Source: Hemileia vastatrix (Eukaryota; Basidiomycota; Pucciniomycetes; Pucciniales; Zaghouaniaceae). From it: a stretch of 64,000 bases of DNA. Under the pieces are notes generated by a model. That model saw only the letters and a program-made list of their open reading frames with translations, was not told where the DNA came from and searched no databases. The stretch spans positions 31,491,700 through 31,555,699 of the forward strand of contig JASXTE010000001.1 of the NCBI GenBank assembly GCA_030280995.1, read 5' to 3'. Below are positions 24,340-35,727 of the stretch, piece by piece (positions within the stretch are counted from its first letter, which is position 1; the number at the start of each line of letters is the position of its first letter). A program made the translations under genes and the position numbers.

Positions 24340-25600
24340 TCAATCACTCACATTAGAGGAAGCAAGAATTTCAAGGAGAGAAGGTAAATTTATGGGATTT
24401 TGAGGATTTAAAAGTCTGAGTTGTTGAGTATTTAGAGATGCAAGATATAAGGGAGAATAACAGTCATTTGGCAAACCCCGGGGGACATGAGAAGGATTAA
24501 GGTTAGGTGATAATGTTGAAACCAAACTTATTCTGTTGTACAAGGCCAAGTCCTTTAGCACACCTTCAGAGTAGCTCAAAGTATCTTGAATATCAAAGTG
24601 TTCTTGTTCAAGATATTGTGAAACTTTAAAAAAATCTTCAGACCTCCATTGCATTAAGATACATCTTAATAATACATCATTATCAATTTCAGTGTCTGAA
24701 CATCACTTGATGTTTGTGAAAAGGTTGTGATAAGTTTCAAAATGTTGAAGTTGTTTGAGAAGTTAAGTTAAGTTAACCAAATTCTAAGAATCATTGTTAT
24801 TTGAAATAAAGGTCATGAATAAAAATGGTTAAAAAAAAGGGGATTTTCATACTTTTTTTTATTCAATATTTATGCTTTCTCACTTTGATTATTTCTTGAG
24901 AGCTATCAGAATCCTTCCCAAGTCTTAATTTATCAGCATGACCTAAAAACCAATGGTAAAGAACTCCCATTTGATTTGAGAAGCTAATTTGAGTTGAGTA
25001 AATCAGATATGCAATCAAATTATTGATTTTTAAGGCATTGTCCCAGTGTTTAATGAGAATATTTGCCAAGAACTGGTTCCATTTGTCAAACCAGTCAAGG
25101 TTCCAAGCAAAAGTTGACCCTGGGAAACCACACATGAAAAGTTGGTCAATAAAAGATTCATGAAAATTGGTGGAACCTTTTCCAAAACAGCTGAATTTGA
25201 CTCTGGATGAGGTATTTCAAAGGCGATGTTGCAAAAATTCATGTCAAATGATGAAAATCTGTCTAATTTCTCTTCAGTAGTCTTTTTTTCCATCCATTTG
25301 ATTCTGGTGATATATCCAAAAGTGAACAACAAAAATTGTGTATAGATCTACAAAAGTGAGAATTGAATGGAGGCAAAGTCTCATTAAAAATTCTATTAAG
25401 TGTTTTTGTGTTTGTGGGCAGGTTTCCATGAGGAAAGTAAGAGCTAATAGGGCTCATAAACAATTAGATAAGATACTGTTTAATAAAATTAAACAAACAG
25501 GAAGGATAAATTTTGGAGCTCCAAAATTTATGATCAAAGTTGATTTAAGGAGAAATATCACAAAAATTAAGAATAAGAAATACTTCAACTTTATGGCATT
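24340..25600 (-). pseudogene. Family-X gene, copy 1 (unknown function)
   Basis: A decayed gene of unknown function. Segments on the minus strand: PHPESNSAVLEKVPPIFMNL (about 25200-25140), then after a frameshift GFPGSTFAWNLDWFDKWNQF to the KVRKHKY region (25135-24863), then MQWRSEDFFKVSQYL to NVSD (24654-24340). The motifs F.W..DW....WNQ and LP.(N/D)CYS..(Y/F)LA.L also occur in the gene at 30283-31923 (FAFDWTCHDFLESTWNQ, LPENCYSAKFLAGL), so the two are distant paralogues. It is convergent with the SNF2-like gene. No catalytic motif is recognised. Alternative frames on the plus strand (25338-25604) lack such a match. Confidence 0.55.
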
Positions 25601-25604
25601 ATAA

Positions 25605-26525
25605 TATGCATAAATTATATTTTTATATGCAATTTGAACTCAAAAGGAATGGCACAAAAGGAAGAGAATGATTATGTGATAAAAGCGGACTCATTTGAGA
25701 AAAGGATTTTTTTCTTTTCAAAAAATGTTTCCACAAAAATAATTTGATAAATTTGATGCTATGTTCATTTTTTGATTACCAAAAAATTATTTTTGGTCCA
25801 ATATGATAGTAATACATATTCCATTGAGTAATTTTTGCTCAACCTGAATAAATAGACTAGAGTGTCACTTCATCACATTTATGTATGAAAATTTACACAA
25901 GGTTTCAGCTTTTTTGTAATTCTTTAAGGTGTACATTTTTGTAGCATCTATTATTTGAGTATTTTTGATTATTTCTTTATGGAAAATTCTACCTAGTACA
26001 GACCAATTTTCAAAGTGAAGGAAATATGTTTGTGATTGTTTTTTACAAAATATTAACCTTATTTTTGGGTTTAACTTTAATTTTTGGGGTGATTTTTTAA
26101 ATAATTATGATAAATATATGGATTACTTTTCTTATAGTCCATAACTAAGAATTTTTACTAAAATTGAATAATTATAGGGTAGTTAGATATAAATCAGAAG
26201 GCATTTGATGGAAAAACAATTAAGATGCTTGTATGTAAAATAGAATTTTTTCTATGATAGAAAATATTCAGATAAACATGCATGCATTGTACAAATGTAG
26301 ATAGTATACAGAATACAAATAAAGTAGACTGCATAGCTTTTAATTAATATATAATGTTCCTGATTAAAAAGTAAACATTTTAAAATAAATAATTTCAAGA
26401 CATATTCCATCATATTCTTTTGATAAAAAAATGTAACTTATATTAGCTAGTGCCTTGCAAAAAAGGAATACCTTTAATCGGTAACTTCCAACAGCTAACT
26501 TATTCCTTCATTTATCACAATTACA
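25605..26525. other. Non-coding spacer
   Basis: Very AT-rich. No gene, RNA or repeat recognised between family-X copy 1 and the Tnp2 transposase. Confidence 0.4.
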
Positions 26526-29500
26526 ATGCCTCCATTTTTTCATGTATGTCAATTTCAAGAGCTTAGATGTGTCAATAGAAAGTATCAAATTTCTTCTGGG
26601 TCCTTTGAAGTTGGTATGGCTTTCAAAAGCTCTAATTCTTATTCAAAACATCAAGAGGAAAGAAATAGGAAGGCCCAGATGGTTATTTCTTCCAACAATC
26701 CACTTAAAATTGGAAGTTCCAGCTCCACAGAAACAGTAAGCTGTATATCTATAGTTCAAAGTGAGAATAAAAGTCTTTAAGATGTTTTGATAATTTATTA
26801 CATAGGGGCAGTCGCTATTGGGGGCAGAAGTATCTTCAACAGTCTCTAGAAACTCAAATATTGGGGAACAGTATAGACAAAAAATTATGTGGCAGACAAA
26901 AAAGCTTTCTCTGATTCAGCATTTGAGAAAAGAAGGTTGTACTCAATTTTTGGATGAAGAAATTAAGAAGCTCAAACTTCTAGGTGATGGTGGAAAACTG
27001 GATTCTGATAGCATTATCTGCCTGATCCCATGCTCAATAGATACGGTTTTTAGTTGATTAAAGCTCAATCAATCATTTTTCACTAAAACATGCTGTACTA
27101 AATGCTTTGCTCTTTATGAGTATAACTCTGAATCTCAACCATTTTTTTCATCATCAAAGTGCTATTTAAAAATGTTTGGAGCAGGACAAATTGTAGTTAA
27201 ATGTGATTAAAGGCTGTATTTGATGGAGGAACATCAAGAACATGTAAAACACTATTCTCTTAAAACATTTCATCACCTTTTTTTTATTAACTGGCTTAAG
27301 GAAAAGATCAAATTGTTTTAATTTGAGCTTCTGATTGAGAAGAAAACCCCTGTGGCAGACAATGTAGAGTGTGATTTGATGAAGGATGTTTGTGATGGTT
27401 CAATTTGGAAAAACTTTCCCATTACCACTCCAGCTCTGGGTGGAAATGATGATGAATATACAATAACTTCAGGCAGCTTAATGTTTAATTCATATGTCAA
27501 CTGGTTTAGGCCTGGTGGTAATAGGATTGGAGGTCATCAGAAGTCTGTTGGCAATATTATGATGGTGTGTATGAACCTACCTCAAGAAGATAGATACAAA
27601 ATGGAAAATCTTTTTTGTATGCTATTATACCTGGACCGATAGAACCCACAAGTGAACAGCTTAATCATCTTCTAAAACTGCTGGTTAATGATCTACAAAC
27701 TCTATGGAATGGTATATTGATTTAAAAGATGCATCTTTATCCATGAGGCCGGAAATTAAGAGTTGCATTGTTCTCTTTGATAGGTGAAATTCCTGCAATA
27801 CAAAATTGTCTGTCTTTTCGAGTCACTGTGTGAGAATGTTCTGCTCTTTTTGTGATATCTCTAAAGATGAAATTAGTGAATAGAATGTGGGAAATTTTTC
27901 ATTACAAAATCATGAGGATCATATGTGCTGGGCAACAAAGTGGAAAAATTCTAAGTCACATTGGGAGTGTGTATCAATAGTTCATAATCATGGGGTACAA
28001 TGGAGTGAGCTGAATAACCTTGAATATTGGCATCCAGCTGAATATTGCTCAATTAATTTTATGCACTCACATATGCTTGGCAACCTAAAAGATCACAGTC
28101 TAAGCTATTTTCAAATACAAAATGCAGCAAAAGATCTAGAAAGAAAGCTGGAAAAGGATAAAAATTGGCATGTAAGAGAAGAAGATGAAAATTTCTTTTC
28201 CGATACTTCACTGAATAAATGTTCTAAAAAACATGGAAGTAGCTTAAGCACCCCAAAAAATGATGATGATGATACAGGACACACAAGACAGCACAAGCGG
28301 CAAAGACTTACGAGTTCAAGACAGTCATCAAGACATCATGGACTAGATAGTGAAGGATTGGGAAAAAATCAATAAAGAAGCCAGAATAGGTCATCCAGCT
28401 CCAAATTTATTCCTCCATATAGTGGTTTGGCCTCATTACAGTCTCACAGCAGTGGTAGTAGGAATTCACTGTATAATGTAAGGCAACGTAGCATTAGCAT
28501 ATCATAGAGTGAAGGATCTCACTCATCAAATGAGACAGCTAGAGATGATGAAAATAAAAGGAAAGGTAAGGAGAAAGAATATGAAGGTAGTAGTAATCCA
28601 ACAATAAAAGCAGCAGAGCTACAGATTGTATGGAAGATGATTGATCAAGTAAGAAAACCTTTCTGGCTAACAGGAGTTCCAAAATCAGTAGGATATAAAA
28701 AGGCAGGATCCCTCAAGGCAGCAGAATTGCACATGCTGTATACTCTCTACTTCTCTTTGTCACTTATACCCCTTTGGTTTGAAAAATTTAAAGAATCTGA
28801 ATCTTCAGCTTCCTCACCTGAAAAACCAAGAGAATATTATCTTCTCAAGTCACTTGCAACATTATGCTCAATCACCAATTTTTTGACATTAAAATATATA
28901 CAGACTAATGAGCTTAAAGATCTATATCAATTTCTGTTAGAGTATTGTGAGTGCCTGAAAGAGGGTTGGAAGAATATTAATGCAAAGCCAAATCTGCATA
29001 TCACTCAACATTATCCTGAAATGATAAAGCATCTTGGTCCAACATCAGGTACTGCTACTTAGTCTGGAAAACGTGTGAATCATATATTATCTGAAATTCC
29101 AAACAATCACCATCCATGTATGTAATTTTTGTAAGCAATGATTTAAAAACTCAGCTGTGCTAATTTATTAATATTGACCACATGAGAGATACCGCTAACA
29201 ATGCTCAAACATTGGTATCTTAAGTCTAGGGTATTAGATCTTGGTGAAGCTGAAGATAATGATCAATTTGAAACTAACAAAAGCCAATTTGATCTTGATA
29301 AACAAAACAAATGGACCATCTAAGTATGGAATTATTTACTAAATGGGTAAGGGCACAAATTGGAAAATAAACTTCAAGATGGGCTTTGACACCATTGGAG
29401 AAAAGTGGGAATTGAGTAGTTGAAAATGTAGCAAGCGTATTGATACATGGAGAGAGGTTTACTAGATACCATCAACACATTGCTAATTTGAAAATTGAAT

Positions 29501-29877
29501 TCTACTACGGGAAAGATAGCCAGTTTGGGAAAATTGATTATCTTTTCAGGTCAAAGGAAGAGAATGATCAAATCTATTTAATAGTAAGTCCTTTCAAGGA
29601 GCTCCTTCCAAAAGAAACATCCAAGGATCCCTATGAGCTTTTCCCACAAGTGAATTGTTGGTTAGTAAGAGTAGCCAAAGCAACTCAAATTGTGATTAAG
29701 AAAGAATCAATAATTGGACATGCAGCTACGGTTGAGCACAAAAAAGGAATGTTTGGAATCAAAGACGAGGTTTTCACTGCCATTGGAATGCAGACAGTAG
29801 TGAGTGAAAAAATTAATTGTATTTATTCTCTGTTGACTAAAATCTTTGTGTTAATTTGGGATTGGGGAAATTTGTAG
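26526..29877 (+). pseudogene. CACTA/EnSpm Tnp2-family transposase, decayed
   Basis: A cut-and-paste transposase of the CACTA superfamily. Matches in family order: CCTKCFALYE (about 27090); DGSIWKNF and LMFNSYVNWFRPGGNRIGG with MMVCMNLPQEDRYKMEN (27390-27610), the conserved Tnp2 block usually reading DWF.P..N...G....G......LNLP...R...EN; CSFC (about 27840); then GVQWSELNNLEYWHPAEYC and the D/N-x-MH block FMHSHMLGNLKDHSL (27990-28105); FWLTGVPKSVG and KAAELHMLYTLYF...SLIPLW (28660-28785); and a C-terminal domain (29440-29830) with VSPFKELLP and IIGHAA. An intron at 26736-26805 remains. Many stops and frameshifts (for example near 27207, 27640, 27725-27880 and 29060) make it dead. No CACTA termini were found around it. 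Confidence 0.85.
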
Positions 29878-30282
29878 GATTGATGATGTTTGTAAATGGT
29901 AAAAGAAATATTTCAATGCTTGATTAAAAAATGCAATGCATCCAACTTACCTCATCTTAAATCAGTGAACAATAACATTGGTTGCTTTGATTGCGAGATA
30001 GTCCATGCTTCCAATGAGTCATTTTTATCTTAAACGTAAGAATTAAAGAAATAAAATGAAATTTTTACTAAATGAATGATATTCTTTCTCATTCATCTAC
30101 TATAAATAGTTTGACCTTCCCATGTTAGCTGATAGCTATATATTATTCACTTTATTTTTCCCCAATAGAACATACTTGTTAACAAGACTATGAAAATAGT
30201 ATCTTTTTTAACTTTAACTTTGATAGGTATAAATTTTAACAACTGATTATTTTTATTTTATTTTATTTTATTACAGTTTATT
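29878..30282. other. Spacer between Tnp2 and family-X copy 2
   Basis: AT-rich with no ORF. A TTTTATTTTA run lies at about 30248-30272, directly before the family-X start codon. Confidence 0.4.
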
Positions 30283-31923
30283 ATGGATGATAATTTTGAA
30301 GGGATTTTTGTTGACCCAACTGATTCCAATTTTTTTCCACCTCAACATACTAATACTGGAAATACTCCTCCACCTCCAGATGCATCTCAACCTGTACCAC
30401 CTAATCCTAACCCACCTCCTAATAAAAATCCAGGCCAAGAGTCTCATGCAGAACCAAGAAATTTTAATCTCAATCATCCTTCTGCTCCTGAAAGTGCTGA
30501 TCAGAAAGCCAATCAGCTAGGAAGAGATTGGGATAGTGAAGTATTGAGGGAATTTTTTGGAGACAAATCATCATCTGCTCAGCCTAACCAAGGAGAAAGC
30601 ACAAGTGGATCTGGTAAGTAAAATTTGTAGTTTATTCTTATATTTAAAAATAACCAATTTAATTAACTTATTTGAATTGTTAGCAAACCCCTCAATCATT
30701 ATGGGTATGAGTGATTACCACAGACTCAATTCAGTAGAGTCTCATGAACAAGAATGGGGGTTAAGGGCTGGAAGAGGCTTAGTTAGAAGGAATGATGTTC
30801 CCAGGAGCTCCAACAGTCTAAATAGAAATATTTACCACTTTCTGAAGTATTGTCTTGGGGGACCAACACAAATAGCGAAATATCTTGCAAGCCCAACACC
30901 TTTGAAGATTGACAATTGGAAAGCTTGGAACCAATTCAAACTGTCCTAACCCAAGTCCAATCTTCTAACCATATCAATTCTGAAGCTGATTGAAAATTTC
31001 TGATAACCAATTCTATAGCCTTCTTGAAATCCAAAGTTTGACTAACCAAATTTATTCCAGCACATGAGCCACAAGGACTAACGAGGAGCACTGATCACAC
31101 TTTCTGTCAAAAGAAACTTAGAGTGTGAATTGCAAGAAAAAGGTTTTTGGAAATTTGCCTTTGATTGGACTTGCCATGATTTTTTGGAATCAACTTGGAA
31201 TCAAGTCATGGGAAGCATAGTATGCGACCACTGTACCAGGTGGCTCACCACCTTGAATACAATCAATCAGTCAAAGCTTCAGTTCACTCAATGTGTTAAT
31301 GAGAAATGGGTAGTTAATAAGGGGAAGGAGATGATAAGTTTGTTTGGGGAAGAAGAGGAAAGGGTGGAAAGAGAAAAGATGGAAAAGAGGGAAAGGGCGC
31401 AAGTAAAACTTTATCAGACCAAGGTAAGTTTTTTATTTTACTTTCCTTTGTGTTATTATGAAGCTGATTTAGTTGGAAATCAGATTGCTAGTGCATGCTA
31501 CAAGTTAGCAAGGTATCTCTGCAGTGATGTTCCAGGTTTTTTGTGCTTTTTCATGATACTAGGTGCATCTCTGGTATCAAAGAAGGCCCACCACCAGCCC
31601 CAACTGCACCCATCCAAGCTATTCCTGGATGTCAAAATCCTGAACTAAAAAATTTGTTCAAAAAAATGGATAAGATGATGAAGGAGTTAGCCCATACACC
31701 AGCTCAAAGAAAACTGGCATTAAAAGCATATTCACGGTCATCAGAAAGGACGGTTTCACAAGATGGTATATTCAATGTTGCCAAATACCTCCCCGAGAAT
31801 TGCTATTCAGCAAAATTTTTGGCAGGATTATCTGTGAATGAAAATGAGTCACTTGAGGTTGGAACTTATATTGATCTAGTAAAGATTTGGGAATCAATTA
31901 ATACAGCATCAACATCATCATAA
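30283..31923 (+). pseudogene. Family-X gene, copy 2 (unknown function)
   Basis: I recognise the protein type (an abundant uncharacterised family I associate with rust fungi) but not its function. Exon 1 (30283-30613) encodes a Pro/Asn-rich acidic leader. A GT-AG intron of 70 bp (30614-30683) follows in correct phase. Exon 2 has EQEWGLRAGRG, RRNDVPRSSNSLNRNIYHFL, WKAWNQFK, STDHTFC (shifted frame, about 31092), GFWKFAFDWTCHDF and ESTWNQVM (31145-31220), a highly charged KEMISLFGEEEERVEREK segment, a possible second intron from GTAAGT near 31422, and the C-terminal LPENCYSAKFLAGL (about 31789-31830). Frameshifts near 30945 and stops near 30990-31125 break it. Its C-terminal motif and FAFDW...WNQ block match the minus-strand gene at 24340-25600. 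Confidence 0.6.
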
Positions 31924-32138
31924 CTTGGGTATAACAGTGATCTTCTTTGTAATATAGCTATCTTATATTGAATTTTATGTATTTTGTTATTTTTTCAAAG
32001 AAACTTAATAAATTTTATAAGGTGATATTGAGAGAGAGCAGCATTTTATTTAAGAAAAACAAATATGTAAAATATATAAGAATGTATTTTCAACAAATTG
32101 ATTGTCCATACCTCTTTATGTCACATTTATGTATCCAT

Positions 32139-34074
32139 ATTAATTTTTATTGAAATTAATGTTGACCAATACATAGTGAATACATGCTATTCCACTTACA
32201 CTTGCCAGGCATAGCTACCATTAAATATGCCAGTATCAAAATTAATTTCAATCAAAATTAATGAGCATGTTATTCATGAATTTCTGGAGTCAACTGCTTA
32301 TTTTTATGCATGGTGCCTTTCCAACATTAATTTCAATTGAAATTAATTTTGATACTGGAATATTGAATGGTAGCTATTCCTGGAAAGTGTAAGTGGCATA
32401 GTGTGTATTCATTATGTATTGGTCAACATTAATTTTGATTGAATTTAATATTTACATTTGCATATTGAATCCAAACCAGCAAATGACCCAAAAAATTATT
32501 CATAAAATTGCTCATTAATTTCAATCAAAATTAGGGTTGACCATATACATATTGAATGGTAGTTATATCTGGTGTGTGTAAGTTGTAAAGCTTGTGTTCA
32601 ATGTGTATTGGTCAACATTAATTTTGATTGAAATTAATATTAATGTGTAAATGATATATACATGCTCAATATGCATTGTAATGTGTTTACTTGAGACTAG
32701 AGGGCCCTACTTTGCATCTTACAGAAAAATTCTTGGTGGCATGTCAAATTCAATTTTAATTAAAATTAATGTTGACATGTTACCACTCATAACAGTAAGC
32801 AACTGACTGCAGAAATTGTTGATAATCATGAACCTTAATTTCAATTGAAATTAATATTGCCAAATGCAGATTGAAAAAAAGCTATGCCACTTACACTAGC
32901 CAGGCATATTTACTATTTATTATGTATTGGTCAACATTAATTTTGATAGAAATTAATATGGATATGTAAATATTATATTTACCCTCAACATGTATAGTAA
33001 ATTTCAATACTTAAGAATACTTGCTGTCCTTTACATGTCATGCAAAAAAGCATTATATCATTTCAACATTAATTTTGATTGAAATTAATGTTGGCATGCC
33101 ATTATGCATTCAAACAACTAACTGACTGAAAAAGTTCATGATCAAAATGCTCATGAATTTTGATCAAAATTAATGTTCACCAATACATATTGATTATAAG
33201 CTATCTCCACTTACTCAGACCAGATATAACTACCATGCAATATTTATATGGTCTGCCTTAATTTCGATCGAAATTAATGGGCAGTTATATGAAGAATAAT
33301 TTGGGTGGTTTTCTGGCTTGGATTCAATATTCAAATGTCAATATTAAATTCAATCAAAATTAATGTTGACCAATACATAATGAATAAACACTATGCCACT
33401 CACACTTTCCAGGCATAGCTACATGCAATATGCCAGTATCAAAAGTAATTTCTATTGAATTTAATTTTGGCAAGGCACCATGCATAAAAATAAGCAGTTG
33501 ACTTCAGAAATTCATGATTATCATGCTCATTAATTTTGATCAAAATTAATTTTTGATACTGGAATGTTTGATGGTAGCTATTCCTGGAAAGTGTAAGTGG
33601 AATAGCATGTATTCACTATGTATTAGTCAACATTAATTTTGATAGAAATTAATATGGACATGGGCTATGCATAAATTTCCAATAAGTATAGGTAAGCTAA
33701 TCAGTTGGATTAACTGCTTTGATCAAGTACACCATATAACAGTTTATGTTTTAATGCCTTGGTTAATTTTGGTTGAAATTAATTTTAAGCCATGCATGTT
33801 GAATTTTATCTATGTTTTTGTAGTACATGTGACATGGCTTGTATTCAATATGAAGGGGTCTAAATTAATTTCAATCGAAATTATGAGGTTCATCACCTCA
33901 TAAATTTGGTGGTTTCTCTCAGGTTTACATGCATGGTGCCATATGATACTTGTTAATTCCTATCAAAATTAATTTCAACACCAATATATTGAATACAAAC
34001 CATGGCACTTACAGTACTTGGTCATAGCTAAAATTCAATATGCCAGTCTCAAAATTGAATTTTATAGAAATTAA
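32139..34074. repeat. Array of ~20 copies of a 22-bp palindrome
   Basis: The 22-mer consists of ATTAATTTCAA followed by its own reverse complement and is perfect at 32326-32347. Near copies lie at about 32139, 32241, 32428, 32514, 32617, 32751, 32834, 32936, 33068, 33154, 33257, 33343, 33445, 33529, 33632, 33763, 33864, 33951 and 34051, a spacing near 100 bp. The intervening units recur in both orientations (for example GTTGACCAATACATA and its complement TATGTATTGGTCAAC), so larger hairpins alternate along the array. There is no conserved ORF. It lies just downstream of family-X copy 2. Confidence 0.93.
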
Positions 34075-34707
34075 TCAGGATCCATAAAGTTTATCAATAG
34101 TGTATGAGTTAAGTTTCAAGTCATATTTTTCATCATCTTCTTGCAACAATTTCTAGGTTATCTCAACAATTTTTTTCAAGTTTATTATATTAATCAAAAC
34201 TGTGGTAAGTAGTGAAAAATTAGCTAATCCAAATCTCAAATTGAATATTAATGTTTTAATAATTTTGAATTTTGCTTAAGGTATTTCATTGGGTGATTCA
34301 TAATAATATTTTATCAACTTAGAAGTCCTATAACTATTAAAAAGTAACAATATTGGTATATTTAGGGACAACGATGCAATATCTTGTGCAGACTAAGATA
34401 TTTTGTAAAAATAAAACTATTCAAATTTTTTCCCTTAGTTGCATCCAAGTTTAACAATGGTTTGGTCACTGGGCCCACACCCTAGCCCAACACTCATCCT
34501 GTAAATTAAAAAAAAATTCTTATCTTAAATTCTAATGTTAACAATTTTATATTTATAATTCATTTATTTTTTGGTGAGGCATATCAGTATATTCATGAAT
34601 CTCTCATTGTTATCTGAAAGTAAATTTACCAAATAGTTATAAAGCATTATCCTTTGTTTTCATAAAATATACAAATTAAGTGTATCTCCATTGTTTATGT
34701 GTAAATT
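34075..34707. other. Non-coding AT-rich spacer
   Basis: No gene or clear repeat. One GC-richer patch with GGGCCCACACCCTAGCCC lies near 34469. Confidence 0.4.
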
Positions 34708-35507
34708 TGTCGAAGGGTCCTGATGGTCTAGAAGTTTCTTACAGAGGTCCAACGGGGTGAATAGGCAGATTTTTGGGGTTTCAAAGTCAAAGTACCTATA
34801 TTTTTATCTTATATTATATTTACTCAAGTTTAAAGAGGTAGAGTTTTCTATAAATATTATTATAATTATTGATTTGAATTACGTAGTAGTAAATGCTAAA
34901 AACAATAAATGATAGTAATAAATATTTTGTTTTCTAATAGTGGCGTAATAAAATAAGTAAGTAATGAATGTTCCAAAACAACCATAAAGGGTGGCCTTTT
35001 ATAGGCAAAGGAGAGACAAAGCACAGACTTAAAATCCTATATACAGAAGTATGAGAGAAGAAAAAGAATATTCCAGGAAGATATTTTCAAATAATAAGAT
35101 TTTTCTAGAAAGAATGTGTTTAAAATCAGTATTTACAGAATATTTCAGAAATAAATTGATTTATTTAAAAATTACAGTAAGTGTTATTTTTAAATAAGTA
35201 ATTTGAATTTTCTGTATATATTTATTTTTATTGTTAATATTAAATTTTATTTCTATATTAATATTTATTTTAATATTAGATATTATTTCCCTTAACCTGT
35301 CATTGAGCACAGTGTTAGAAAAAAAATTATAAAAATATAAAAATATAAAGGACATTTACTATTAATTTTAATTATTTACTAACTTTACTTTTTTGGAACT
35401 AGTTAATTTATTTCAATTAAGTTTAAAGTAAATATGTTAAAATTAGTATTATATAAGAAATAAAAAGGTGTGGCTTCATCCAGTAAATAATTAATTATTT
35501 TTACTTT
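34708..35507 (-). repeat. LTR type 2, reversed copy, incomplete
   Basis: Reading the minus strand, it matches the E1/E3 LTR from about 30 bp after its start to its end, which here reads CTTCTAGACCATCAGG...CGACA at 34708. The TATA module is at 34993-35006. The first ~25 bp of the LTR are missing at the 35507 junction, where an inverted second piece begins. Confidence 0.88.
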
Positions 35508-35648
35508 AAACTTACTTGAAATAAATTAACTAGTTCCAAAAAAGTAAATTTAGTAAATAATAAAGATTAATAGTAAATGTCCTTTATATTTTTTTATTTC
35601 TAACACTGTGCTCAATGACAGGTTAAGAGAAATAATATTTAATATTAA
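35508..35648 (+). repeat. LTR type 2 fragment, inverted to its neighbour
   Basis: From TTTAAACTTACTTGAAATAA to AGAGAAATAATATTTAATAT this is the plus-strand version of the sequence at about 35262-35432. The two form an inverted repeat of about 150 bp with a ~70-bp loop. Confidence 0.85.
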
Positions 35649-35727
35649 AATGATATATTTAGGTGCTGTAGTTGTTACAAGTGGTGTATTTAGTTTACTA
35701 ACAGATTGGTTATTGTTTTACTAATGT
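35649..35727 (+). repeat. Repeat C copy 2, part 1
   Basis: Matches 18110-18186 of repeat C (shared AGTTGTTA.AAGTGGTGTAT and TTTTACTAATGT). The copy is cut here by the insertion of E2 and resumes at 46244. Confidence 0.8.

Noticed and set aside
25338..25604. Plus-strand ORF of 88 codons between SNF2 and Tnp2 genes
   Set aside because: It overlaps the family-X remnant on the other strand and has no recognisable motif. It could not be excluded fully but lacks support.
32139..34074. CRISPR-like appearance of evenly spaced palindromic repeats
   Set aside because: Repeats vary, spacers are themselves repeated in both orientations, and the context is eukaryotic. It is a palindrome array, not CRISPR.
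22240..34200. CACTA terminal inverted repeats enclosing the SNF2/Tnp2 cluster
   Set aside because: I searched by eye for CACTA/CACTG ends matching each other or the MITE at 61213 and found none with paired flanks.
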